Origin: JADJNW01 sp964517145
Lineage (GTDB): Bacteria; Bacteroidota; Bacteroidia; Chitinophagales; Saprospiraceae
Assembly: GCA_964517145.1 (NCBI GenBank)
Contig: CAZFBN010000005.1
Span: 17,351-81,350 of the forward strand
Direction: 5' to 3'
DNA: 64,000 nucleotides
Below, in pieces: positions 17,963 to 27,103 of this stretch. Numbering within the stretch: the stretch's first letter is position 1; the number at the start of each line of letters is the position of its first letter. The notes under the pieces were generated by a model. That model worked only from the letters and a program-made list of their open reading frames with translations. It did no database searches and had not been told where the DNA came from. The position numbers were made by a program, and so were the translations under genes.

Positions 17963-19750
17963 TTGACCGGCAAAGCATTTCATATTATAATTTTTAAAGA
18001 TAAGATTTTACTCAACTGGGGCAGTCAGCAAGGCATTCCTTATCGAATGGCAAGTGGGCTGGAAAAAGATCGCCTCATTGCGCGCATTTTGCACAAGATT
18101 TTAAACCTGCGACTTGCGGCTGATAGTGGCGGCGTGTTGGGTAAAGATGAATTTCGGGTGTTAGGAAGCACCTTGTTCAAATTATTGTGGAATGACGATG
18201 CGTTGAAAGTACAATTCAGCACCTTTTATCGGGAAGCCCTGGGTAGCCCAAATGAGCGGTATCGCCTGATTTTAGAATTTGAAAAAGACGCCGAAGAACT
18301 GGCGCTGTTGCCTTGGGAATACCTGTTTTATGAAGAAGATGAAGTGCAGGAGGCGTTCCTTTCGGCGCATCCCAAAAAATGCCTGGACGTCATCCGCAAA
18401 CTCCCGTTCAAAGGCAATTGGCTGGAGTTGGACAAAACCGCTTCGCTTATTGAGCCACCTCTGAAGGTATTAATCATTGCCGCAAACCCTGATACTGCGC
18501 TTTTTATTGACCATTTAAATCAATCCATCGCTTATTTTGAAGCATTGGAGCAACGCTTTCCGCAAAAAATAGACGTCGAAATTATTGTACAACCTGAAGT
18601 GGATTTGTTGGAGCAGCAATTGGCGCAAGCCAACCAAAATGGCGCTTTTTCTCCTCACATTATTCACTTCATCGGGCGCGGGCGCATGGAGGGAGAGAAT
18701 GGTCAGCTTTGTTTTGTGAAACGCAACGCCGAAGGCAAGTATGATGAAAACTGGATAAGTGACGATACCTTTGCCGGTTTTTTTGAAGAATGGCGTCGTC
18801 TGCCGCACCTGGTAGTGCTGGATGTGTGCGACAGTACCCCCATCGGAAGTTATCGCGAGGACAAAGGCGTGGCGATTCGGCTGGTAAAAAAAGGGGTGCC
18901 CTTTGTGCTGGCTTTGCAAAATCCAACCCCAGAGTGGATGCTGGTGATGTTGATGGAAAAATGCTACGATTGCCTGCTCGAAGGTGCCGACATTGCTCAG
19001 TCGCTCACCGAAGCCCGCTTTTTTCTGGCGCGAAAGCTCACCGATGCCAAGGGCAGAAAATATGACAACTACGAACATAAGGTTTTTGGTAGTGCCGTTT
19101 TATTTTCGAGTGTATTGCAGCCTTTTATGCTGGCAAAAAAGGAAGCGCCCATCCCACAGAAAATTCCGTCAGATTCTTACAAAATTTGTCCCAATCACCC
19201 GCAGGTCAAATTCATTCCCAGCGAGACACGCTGCAGTCTTTGCGGCTCTACCTTGGTCTTGCCTTCGCAGTTGGAAACGCAAAAAACAGAAAGTCCCCGC
19301 AGTGTAGAAGTGCCCGTATTGGAGAGCAATCCCGCAGAACTTTCCACAGCGACCGGACGCGTCACTGCCGAGCGGCACTTGCGTTCGGCGGCACCCAACA
19401 AAGACGCGCTGAGCATGGCGAGCAGCAACACCTCCACGAGCCCAGGCGTAGAAAATGTGAAGCTCACTTCCATCAAACGCTATTTTAAAAAGCTGATTTC
19501 ATTGGAATTAAAAGACGCTTTCATCGAACTGGAAACGGTTATCGCCATAGAAGCCGGTGAAACCTCTAATAAATTTTACACCTTATTGGGCGATTTCAAT
19601 AGCTTTAACCGCGAATACGAAGCCGGAATTTTGGATGAAAAAGACGCTGCCATTCGTCAAAATAAAGTGCGTTATTTGTTACTCGAATTCGTAGATAGTA
19701 TCAAAGTATTGGACATAGAAGGTGCTTATTTCGCCAGTTTTAGTAAATAG
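17963..19750 (+). CDS. CHAT-domain protein with zinc ribbon and EAD11-like C-terminal domain
   Basis: The 595-residue protein has a CHAT (caspase/HetF-associated) region at about 90-390: LLPWEYLFYEE, PLKVLIIAANPD, PHIIHFIGRGRM, LVVLDVCDSTPIG, then GVPFVLALQ and LLEGADIAQSLTEAR. The catalytic Cys is in place (C289), but the His of the usual HFxGHG motif is Arg (R239); H235 and H232 are nearby. A zinc ribbon follows (C409, H412, C424, C427), then a Ser/Thr-rich linker, and a C-terminal helical domain (about 498-595; FNREYEAGILDEKDAAIRQNKVRYL quoted in part: REYEAGILDEKDAAIRQNK) matching the effector-associated domain EAD11 pattern. The start is a TTG with no nearby in-frame ATG until codon 29, so it is uncertain. 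A giant TPR gene follows after 39 nt. It probably acts in a protein-protein regulated response, as protease or pseudo-protease. Confidence 0.8.
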   Translation: MTGKAFHIIIFKDKILLNWGSQQGIPYRMASGLEKDRLIARILHKILNLRLAADSGGVLGKDEFRVLGSTLFKLLWNDDALKVQFSTFYREALGSPNERYRLILEFEKDAEELALLPWEYLFYEEDEVQEAFLSAHPKKCLDVIRKLPFKGNWLELDKTASLIEPPLKVLIIAANPDTALFIDHLNQSIAYFEALEQRFPQKIDVEIIVQPEVDLLEQQLAQANQNGAFSPHIIHFIGRGRMEGENGQLCFVKRNAEGKYDENWISDDTFAGFFEEWRRLPHLVVLDVCDSTPIGSYREDKGVAIRLVKKGVPFVLALQNPTPEWMLVMLMEKCYDCLLEGADIAQSLTEARFFLARKLTDAKGRKYDNYEHKVFGSAVLFSSVLQPFMLAKKEAPIPQKIPSDSYKICPNHPQVKFIPSETRCSLCGSTLVLPSQLETQKTESPRSVEVPVLESNPAELSTATGRVTAERHLRSAAPNKDALSMASSNTSTSPGVENVKLTSIKRYFKKLISLELKDAFIELETVIAIEAGETSNKFYTLLGDFNSFNREYEAGILDEKDAAIRQNKVRYLLLEFVDSIKVLDIEGAYFASFSK

Positions 19751-19789
19751 CGAAGCGCTGAAAAAAATGAAGATTTTTAAATTTTGTAA

Positions 19790-22700
19790 ATGCTAAATGC
19801 CCAAGAGATTCGGACGCTTTTTGCGGATGCCTACTACGAGGCAGCGCAGGCAGGTGCATACATGCGTACCGCGACGGAAGTATTGGAATCGGTGCGTGGT
19901 TTGTTTGAAACAGCAGAGGAACCCTATAAAATTTGGGAACAGATTGACCGAGCCCTAGGGCAAATGCTGGAAGACAAAGCCATGTTTAGCGCACTTCAAA
20001 AGCTAAAAAAAGGCTTTATATCAGCTATTTATAAAAAAGAAAAAAATGTAATATCTGAAGCTTTTGCTGAAAATGAAGCAAAGGGCTGGGAGCGCTGGCT
20101 GCAAACATTTGCACAAGGGTTGAAAGAATGGAAAGATGAAATTTTTAATGCCCTGCCGTTTGAAAATTTTCCATTTGCTAAAGAACGCCAGCCAACATTG
20201 GATTTAATCAAAAAAAACTTGCCCTATGTGATGCAGGAACGCTGGGCAGAAAGTCACTCGCTTTTTGTGTTTTTAGCGCAAGAATCCTTGTTGTCAAATG
20301 ACATTCGTGCCGATTTTTGGGCAACTGCCGGACAAATTCAGCTCTACCACTTTTTGAATAACGAAAAAGCGTTGCAAAATTTTCAGGAGGCTCAAGCCCT
20401 CGCACCTCAGTTGGCACGCACCGAGCGCAGTTTTGGCGAGTATTACCTCAAAGATTTGAGCATCGAACCGGTAGAGGAACGCATCGAAAAAGCGCGGCAG
20501 CACTTTCAAAAAGCATTGCAATTGGATCCGGAGCAGCTTGAAAATTATCTCTATCTCGGCGACAGCTATAGCGAAGAAGACAAAATACAGATAGCCGCCG
20601 AATGGTATCGCGATGCCATGCGCAAAAATCCGGGCGCGCCCGACCCGTATGCACGCTTGATTTCACTGTGCGGTAAGCCAGATTTTTTGAAAGAACATGA
20701 AGCGGAAATTGCCGATTGGGTACGCAAAATTGCCCTGCTGGAGCCAGTGCGCGAGTACGGCGCCTGCATTGATGCGGGCTTTGCTTTCCAAAAAAATGAG
20801 CGGTACGCAGATGCCGAAGCTTGGTTTAAAAAAGCCATTAACCTGGATACTACAAAACTTGCAGGCTATTTGAATGCAGGCTATTTGTACCGCGATTGGG
20901 GCAAGATGGCTGAATCCGAGCAGGCATTTGCAAAGGTTTTAGCGCTGGATTCTCAAAATTTTGACGCGCATTGGGAATTGGGATGGCTCTACCAAAATCA
21001 AGAACAATGGGGAAAGGCGCTGGATGCTTTTGAAAAAAGCCTGCCCTTGCGACCTGAATGGAACCAGTATATCCTCGATGCTATCGGCAGTATGCAGGAA
21101 AAACTGGGGAGCCCGGAAGCAGCGGAAGCGAATTTGCTGGAAGCATTGCGCTTGAATCCAGAGGATGTCAAAACGACCGATTCCCTACATGCCTTGGTGG
21201 ATCGCTGGAAAAAGTCGCCTGGCTGGCAGTATGCGTTGGAGTTGTTGCAAAAAATGCGCGACCTAAAGGGCGAATCTTACGAAGCAGAATTTCATAATCG
21301 CCTGGGCATTGTTTATTATGAAAATGCCGAATATGATACTGCAATCAACCATTATAAAAAAGCGCTGCTCCTTCGCCCGAATGATGCCATCCAGAATGAA
21401 AATATCGGCTTAGCTTTTGAAGCAGCAGGACGCTTGAAGGAAGCAGAAGCTGCCTACAATCGCGCGGTGATGCACGCGCCCAACGACCCCATCTCCAATA
21501 ATCGCCTAGGCATTTTTTATTACAATATTCAAGAATATGATAAAGCCATTTCATTTTACCAAACCGCCATTCGATTAGACGCTGGAAATGCTATTTATTG
21601 GAATAACCTCGCGCTGGCGCAGGAATATGGCGGAAAGTTTATTGCAGAAGCGGAAAATTCCTACCAAAAAGCCATTGCATTAGCGCCAGAAAATACGGAT
21701 TATTATAATGATTTGGGCGTTTATTATCATAATCGTGGCAGGTATAAAGATGCCATTACACAATATCAAAAAGCCATCGAATTGCAAGGGGAAGTTGGGT
21801 TGTATCATAGCAATCTTGGCTTCGCCCATGAATCCACAGGTGATGCAGAAGCAGCGCTGACGGCTTATTTGGAAGCTGTAAAATTTGACAAGACACAAGG
21901 TGGTCGCATCGCGAAATTATATTTCCAGCAAGGCGCGTATGAACAGTCGGAAAAATATGCGCGAATAGCACTGGAAGCCTCGCCCAGCAATGGTTTAGCT
22001 TTTGATTTTCTGGCGCAAGCGCTCCAACAACAAGGTAAAATGGCAGAAGCCGAAGCGGTGTTACATTCAGCAATTGAACAATGTGTATCAGAACGAGATA
22101 TTTTTTATAATAACTTAGGCTTGCATTATTACAATTTACAATTGTATGATAAAGCCATTCTATTTTATCAAAAAGCCATTGACTTACGGGACGATTTTGC
22201 TTTGTATTATGACAATCTTGGGTTAGCATTTGAAAATCTTCAGCGCTCCGAGGAAGCGGAGGCGGCTTACAAAAAATCGTCGGAACTGGAACCTGATAAT
22301 GTATTGTATTTGAACCGTTTAGGCACGTTTTATTTCCGGCAAAACGAATTTGCGGAAGCCAAAAATTATTATGAAAAAACGGTGAAAATTACCGCACAAG
22401 ACCCCATCAGTTGGGAAAATCTAGGCTTGGCATGTGAGCAACTGAATCAACAGGAAGAAGCAGAAGCCGCATTCCAAAAGGCGTTGGAAGTGGCTCAACA
22501 AAATCGGGATTTGTACTTCAATCGCATGGGCGTTTTTCTGTACAAGCAGGGGCGCGACGCCGAAGCGCTGGCGTTTTATCAGCAAGCGATTCAATTGGCG
22601 ACAAACTCGGTTTATTTTGAAAATTTAGGACTCGTACACGAACGGCAGTTGCGGTGGCACGAAGCTCAACAAGCTTACGAAAAAGCCTTGGAATTTGCAC

Positions 22701-23806
22701 AGGTAGCGGATAAAGATTTGTATTTGAATCGATTAGGTGTGTTTTATTTCAATCAGCAACAATTCGACAAAGCCATCGATTATTACCAACAGGCGATTGC
22801 GGCATTGCCAAAACCGGTTTATTATGAAAATATTGGATTGGCTTACAATACGATGGGACAAGTGCAAGAGGCGATAGAAGCTTACAAGCAATCGGCTTCT
22901 TTGGATGCTAGCAATTCATTGGTTTTCAATATTTTAGGAAATTTATTGTATCGAAATGGCGATGTAGCCGAGGCAATTCCTTTTTATCAAAAAGCAGCCG
23001 AATTAAGTCCAAACATTGCTTACAACCACGAAAATCTGGGCTTGGCGTATGAGCAAAATGGACAATTTCAAGAAGCAGAAGCCGCTTATCAAAAAGCATT
23101 GGAAGTCGCATTTGACGACAATAAAGCGTTGTATTACAATCGATTAGGCGTTTTTTATTATACCCAATTTCAAAATGAGCAAGCCATAGAGCATTATCAG
23201 CAAGCCTTGAAATGGGACGACAGTAATCCAGTTTTCTATGAAAATTTAGGCTTGGCGTATGAGCAATCCAATCAGTTGCCTGAGGCGGAGCAAGCGTATT
23301 TGCAGGCGCTCGATCGGGCAGCAGAAAAAGAGGGTTATCACAATCGGCTGGGCAATTTGTACTTGAAAATGCACGATTCGGCACGGGCGCAGGAAAGTTT
23401 TGAAGAAGCGATTTCGGCAAATCCAGACAAAGCTTTGTATTATGATAATTTAGCATTCGTTTTTGAGCAGCAGCAACAGTGGGACAAAGCCATTGTGGCA
23501 TACCAACGCGCCAGCGCTTTGGAGCCTGACAATGCGCTGTATTTTGAGCGAATCGCCAATGTGCTGGTGGCAGCAGAAAACGCAACGGAAGCGCTGCCTT
23601 GGTTTGAAAAAGCTTTGCTATTGAATCCCAGCAACGCAACAACGCTGAATAGTTTGCTGGAAGCCGTTGCTGCTTTGCCCGACTCAACGGAAGGAAAAAC
23701 AATTTTGCAAAAATTGCTGTCCGTTCAAGGAATCAATCATGCGTTGGTGCAACAAGCACTGAGCGTTTTGTCAGATGACCAACCAAATGATACTTCCAAA
23801 ACTTAA
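19790..23806 (+). CDS. Giant TPR-repeat protein, partner of the CHAT gene
   Basis: The 1338-residue protein has no signal peptide or membrane segment. Residues 1-170 form an alpha-helical non-TPR domain that I do not recognise. Residues about 175-1310 are TPRs, roughly 32 in all. From about 500 to 1250 they alternate in two types, A (NRLGVFYYNQ..DKAI.FYQ) and B (YENLGLAYEQ.GQ..EAEAAY), making about 11 units of 68 residues. It is probably cytoplasmic and forms a long superhelical scaffold. The gene starts 39 nt after the CHAT gene and has the same orientation, so the two are likely co-expressed. TPR domains are fused to CHAT in known systems; here they are separate. Confidence 0.85.
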   Translation: MLNAQEIRTLFADAYYEAAQAGAYMRTATEVLESVRGLFETAEEPYKIWEQIDRALGQMLEDKAMFSALQKLKKGFISAIYKKEKNVISEAFAENEAKGWERWLQTFAQGLKEWKDEIFNALPFENFPFAKERQPTLDLIKKNLPYVMQERWAESHSLFVFLAQESLLSNDIRADFWATAGQIQLYHFLNNEKALQNFQEAQALAPQLARTERSFGEYYLKDLSIEPVEERIEKARQHFQKALQLDPEQLENYLYLGDSYSEEDKIQIAAEWYRDAMRKNPGAPDPYARLISLCGKPDFLKEHEAEIADWVRKIALLEPVREYGACIDAGFAFQKNERYADAEAWFKKAINLDTTKLAGYLNAGYLYRDWGKMAESEQAFAKVLALDSQNFDAHWELGWLYQNQEQWGKALDAFEKSLPLRPEWNQYILDAIGSMQEKLGSPEAAEANLLEALRLNPEDVKTTDSLHALVDRWKKSPGWQYALELLQKMRDLKGESYEAEFHNRLGIVYYENAEYDTAINHYKKALLLRPNDAIQNENIGLAFEAAGRLKEAEAAYNRAVMHAPNDPISNNRLGIFYYNIQEYDKAISFYQTAIRLDAGNAIYWNNLALAQEYGGKFIAEAENSYQKAIALAPENTDYYNDLGVYYHNRGRYKDAITQYQKAIELQGEVGLYHSNLGFAHESTGDAEAALTAYLEAVKFDKTQGGRIAKLYFQQGAYEQSEKYARIALEASPSNGLAFDFLAQALQQQGKMAEAEAVLHSAIEQCVSERDIFYNNLGLHYYNLQLYDKAILFYQKAIDLRDDFALYYDNLGLAFENLQRSEEAEAAYKKSSELEPDNVLYLNRLGTFYFRQNEFAEAKNYYEKTVKITAQDPISWENLGLACEQLNQQEEAEAAFQKALEVAQQNRDLYFNRMGVFLYKQGRDAEALAFYQQAIQLATNSVYFENLGLVHERQLRWHEAQQAYEKALEFAQVADKDLYLNRLGVFYFNQQQFDKAIDYYQQAIAALPKPVYYENIGLAYNTMGQVQEAIEAYKQSASLDASNSLVFNILGNLLYRNGDVAEAIPFYQKAAELSPNIAYNHENLGLAYEQNGQFQEAEAAYQKALEVAFDDNKALYYNRLGVFYYTQFQNEQAIEHYQQALKWDDSNPVFYENLGLAYEQSNQLPEAEQAYLQALDRAAEKEGYHNRLGNLYLKMHDSARAQESFEEAISANPDKALYYDNLAFVFEQQQQWDKAIVAYQRASALEPDNALYFERIANVLVAAENATEALPWFEKALLLNPSNATTLNSLLEAVAALPDSTEGKTILQKLLSVQGINHALVQQALSVLSDDQPNDTSKT
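21288..23536 (+). repeat. Eleven-copy array of a ~204-bp two-TPR unit inside the TPR gene
   Basis: Each unit encodes an A-type TPR followed by a B-type TPR (about 68 residues). Units start near residues 500, 568 and so on to about 1182, with a half unit from about 1250. The fourth unit is the most diverged. The regular alternation points to tandem duplication of a TPR pair. Confidence 0.75.
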
Positions 23807-24023
23807 TTTTTTTGTGCAACTTTGCAGCAGTTTTATGTTTGTTGAAGTTTGTAGTTGTAATTTTTTAAAGCAACTTTCTGATTGTCAATTTGTTACAAAA
23901 ATCTAGTGTTACGCTTCCATTGCCTGCCAAAATTAATGCCGCTCTGATTGAACGAACGCTCATTAATTCGTTTCTGATAATAAAGCACGCTAATTGACTG
24001 TTTTTACTTACAAAATTAATTAC

Positions 24024-25562
24024 ATGAGAAAACTGTATGGTTTTTTGTTGCTTTTGGTAGCTACGCTGGCTGCCTGTAGCCAATTTGAGGAACTGGACAA
24101 TCTGGATGGCGTCAAATATGATGCCGAATACGCAGCGCCGCTGGTGGACACGCGCCTGACGCTGGAGGATTTGCTCGAAGATTTTGAAGAAGATGCAACC
24201 TTGGTGGTGAATGCCGATGGCTCGCTGAGTTTGGTGTATCGAGATGACGTTGTTTCACAAAGCAGTGACGATATTTTTGCTCAAATTAATCAGTCTTTGC
24301 AACAACCAATTCCCATTCTTTTTCCGACTATGCCGCTGCCTTTGTCGCTCCCTAGTGGATTGAAAATCAATCGGTTGAATTTTAAATCAGGTACTTTGAA
24401 TTACACTTTTGAAAATCGTAACAATCAAAGTGTGAATGTAGTCGTCACCTTTCCGCAAATTACCAAAAACGGCAGCCCCTTGAGTTTCCAGGCGAGTCTG
24501 CCTGCGTATAGCGGGAGTGGCGCAGCCCCAACGGCTACCAGCGCTGGCATGCCGGTTGATTTGAGTGGCTATGATCTTCAGGCAGTTAATAATTTGATTT
24601 TTATTCAATATGTTGCAACAACGCCTGGCGGTACGCAGGTGAATCTATCCAATTTTACCATTCAACTCAGCAATCTGGCGTTTTCATTTGCCGAAGGATA
24701 TTTTGGAAATTTTTTATACGAAGGCACTCGCGATACGTTGAATATTGACTTTTTTGACAATTGGATTCGGGGCGATGTATATTTTGAAAATCCGCGCATC
24801 ACGTTGAACGTGCAGAATTCCTTTGGCATTCCGACACGCGCGCGCGTGAATGTCTTGAATGTGTTGACGGTGAAGGATCAAGTGCTGCCGCTCGAAAGCC
24901 CTTATGTCACCAATGGTATTGATTTTCCTTATCCGAGCAGAAGCGAAGTTGGGCAGGTGAAGACAGGTTCGTTTTCCTTTACCAAAGAAAATTCCAACAT
25001 TGATGTCATTTTGGGAGAAGGTCCGGTCGCCTTGGATTATGATGTGGACGCCGTGACAAATCCTGACAACAACACCGGCATCATCGGATTTATTACCGAC
25101 AGCAGTTTTTACAAAGTAGAACTGGAAGTGGAGTTGCCCTTGTACGGGCGTGCTTCGGGATTTGCTGTGCGCGACACGATTGATCTGGATTTTGACAATT
25201 ATGACGATGTGGATGAGGTAGAATTTAAAGTGGTGGCAGACAATGGCATCCCACTGGATGTTGCCATTCAAGGCTATTTTGTAGATGCAAATGATGTTGT
25301 GATTGATTCGCTACTGCCCGCTCAACAAACACTGGTGCAGGCGGCTCCGGTCAATGCCAATGGGCAGGTGACAGGCTCGCAGCAAAAAATCAGCTTTATT
25401 CCTTATGATGAAGTGCGTTTTGCCCGCTTGCGCGAAAATGCCGAACGACTCTGGCTCTTTGCAGCTTTTTCTACAAATAACAACGGTGCAACTTCTGTAC
25501 GCGTGCTCAATACGCAGGACGTGCGCATCCGCATCGGTGCAAAGCTGCGGGTTCAGGAATGA
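24024..25562 (+). CDS. Lipoprotein of unknown function
   Basis: The ATG at 24024 starts a lipoprotein signal (MRKLYGFLLLLVATLAAC) with the lipobox LAAC; an in-frame codon 30 nt upstream is less likely. The 512-residue protein is mostly beta-rich, with acidic patches early in the mature part (LEDLLEDFEED) and strand-like repeats later (FSFTKENSNIDVILGEG, IDLDFDNYDDVDEVEFKV). No enzyme motif is visible and the family is not recognised. It is followed after 51 nt by a DUF5723 barrel gene and then by a PorZ-like gene, so an envelope function is inferred. Confidence 0.75.
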   Translation: MRKLYGFLLLLVATLAACSQFEELDNLDGVKYDAEYAAPLVDTRLTLEDLLEDFEEDATLVVNADGSLSLVYRDDVVSQSSDDIFAQINQSLQQPIPILFPTMPLPLSLPSGLKINRLNFKSGTLNYTFENRNNQSVNVVVTFPQITKNGSPLSFQASLPAYSGSGAAPTATSAGMPVDLSGYDLQAVNNLIFIQYVATTPGGTQVNLSNFTIQLSNLAFSFAEGYFGNFLYEGTRDTLNIDFFDNWIRGDVYFENPRITLNVQNSFGIPTRARVNVLNVLTVKDQVLPLESPYVTNGIDFPYPSRSEVGQVKTGSFSFTKENSNIDVILGEGPVALDYDVDAVTNPDNNTGIIGFITDSSFYKVELEVELPLYGRASGFAVRDTIDLDFDNYDDVDEVEFKVVADNGIPLDVAIQGYFVDANDVVIDSLLPAQQTLVQAAPVNANGQVTGSQQKISFIPYDEVRFARLRENAERLWLFAAFSTNNNGATSVRVLNTQDVRIRIGAKLRVQE

Positions 25563-25613
25563 TTTGCTAACCAAGCGAAGTATCAATTTGCTCATCTAAA
25601 TCATTAAAAATCA

Positions 25614-26951
25614 ATGGATTCGAAATATATTTTTCAAAATAAATGGATTTACTTGCTTATTTGTGCCATTTCAATGACGAATGCGCTCTTTGCGCAGCAA
25701 GAACTGGGCACACATTTGCTGCGCGACGTGTGGCAAGTGAATCGCACCAATCCGGCAATTTTTCCTGATAAAAATGTAATCATTGGATTACCAGGTATTT
25801 ACAATAATTTAAACATCGAAAATATCACTTATAACGACCTTTTCATAAGCGAGAACGGCGTCACCAAACTCGATATCGACAATGCCATTTTAAAATTGGA
25901 AGCTGACAATCAAATTCGGGAAAATTTGGAAATTGAAACCGTGAGTCTGGCGCTGCGCCTCGGCAATGTTTGGCTCAGTGCGGGACACAACATCAAATTC
26001 AATGCGTTTATTGATTATCCAAAAACCTTTCCGCAGCTGATTTGGCAGGGCAACGCCCAATTCATTGGTCAAAATGTAGATTTTAGTACCAATTTGCAGC
26101 TTTTTGGATACAATGAGTTTGCGTTTGGCGCGGCGTTTGCCTTGACTGAAAACATCACCATTGGAGGTAAATTCAAGTGGTTGAGCGGCTTCGGCGATGT
26201 GTCAACGGATCGAACCAAATTAAATTTGCTGACCGATGAAGAGGCGTATGCGCTGACGTTGGACGCCGATTTTCGGGTGAACTCAACGGGTGCAATTGAA
26301 TACAATGGCTTGCGAGATATTACAATTGATTATAATTTAAATGATTTTGACGGCGATCAATTGTTCAATCAAAACAATGGTACTGCCTTTGATTTCGGGG
26401 TGTATGCCAAATTTGGCAAGTTGGACCTGGCTGCCAGCGTGCTCGATCTCGGTGGCAAGATCAATTGGGAAGAAGACCCTCAAAATTTTTCGTTGAATGG
26501 CGTCATTCCTTATCAGGGTTTGGACATTGCCAAAGACGTCCTGGAGGATTCTGCCACCATCAATAATGCAATTGACTCCTTGTTTGAATTGTATGACTTT
26601 ACAGAAACAAATAATGCGTATTCTACCAAATTACCAGTGCGTTACTACCTAAGCGCCACCTATCAGCTCAATGACACCTGGCGTTTTGGCGGCATGATTT
26701 ACAGCGAAAATTATCGCGGCGAAAGTTTTCCTGGCGTGGCGGTGAGCGGCAATATGCAATTGCTCTCCTGGTTAAACCTGGGCGCTTCTTATGCTTTCCG
26801 CAGCGAAACCTTTGATAATCTGGGCATTAACGCAACGGCAAAGTTGGGTCCGGTTCAAGTATTTTCCATGACCGATAATATTTTGAGCGCATTGAAACCC
26901 AAAGATAGTCACAGTGCCAATGTGCGCGTGGGCTTGAATTTGCTATTTTAA
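25614..26951 (+). CDS. DUF5723 family outer-membrane beta-barrel protein
   Basis: The 445-residue protein has a signal peptide (hydrophobic to about 28, ending NALFAQ) and a beta-barrel pattern of alternating strands with a C-terminal aromatic end (VRVGLNLLF). The N-terminal region (NRTNPAIFPDKNVIIGLPG) and the glycine-rich strands (KFKWLSGFGDVST) fit DUF5723, a Bacteroidota family related in form to PorV/PorP-like barrels. It is predicted to sit in the outer membrane; what it transports or anchors is unknown. It is probably in one operon with the preceding lipoprotein gene. Confidence 0.75.
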   Translation: MDSKYIFQNKWIYLLICAISMTNALFAQQELGTHLLRDVWQVNRTNPAIFPDKNVIIGLPGIYNNLNIENITYNDLFISENGVTKLDIDNAILKLEADNQIRENLEIETVSLALRLGNVWLSAGHNIKFNAFIDYPKTFPQLIWQGNAQFIGQNVDFSTNLQLFGYNEFAFGAAFALTENITIGGKFKWLSGFGDVSTDRTKLNLLTDEEAYALTLDADFRVNSTGAIEYNGLRDITIDYNLNDFDGDQLFNQNNGTAFDFGVYAKFGKLDLAASVLDLGGKINWEEDPQNFSLNGVIPYQGLDIAKDVLEDSATINNAIDSLFELYDFTETNNAYSTKLPVRYYLSATYQLNDTWRFGGMIYSENYRGESFPGVAVSGNMQLLSWLNLGASYAFRSETFDNLGINATAKLGPVQVFSMTDNILSALKPKDSHSANVRVGLNLLF

Positions 26952-26989
26952 ACAATTCCGATAATCATCTTTTTTCTGACGGTTTAAAG

Positions 26990-26997
26990 TATTTTTG
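26990..26997 (+). promoter_or_regulatory. Candidate -7 element for the porZ-like gene
   Basis: TATTTTTG matches TAnnTTTG about 106 nt before the start codon at 27104. No -33 TTG is visible, so this is tentative. Confidence 0.35.
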
Positions 26998-27103
26998 TCA
27001 GACAATAACAAGCGCTTTTAATCAGTTTTTGCTGAGTAAAATTGCTTGGAAAAACGTTGCGTTTGTTCTGCAATCGGTTTGTTTGACATTTTAAAAAAGC
27101 TAT

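Noticed and set aside
22926..23702. 258-codon open frame opposite the TPR gene
   Set aside because: It is a shadow of the repetitive TPR coding sequence and has no protein-like domain or context.
17963..23806. Type III-E CRISPR (Craspase-like) locus
   Set aside because: CHAT and TPR are present, but there is no gRAMP/Cas7-11, no other cas gene and no CRISPR array in the window.
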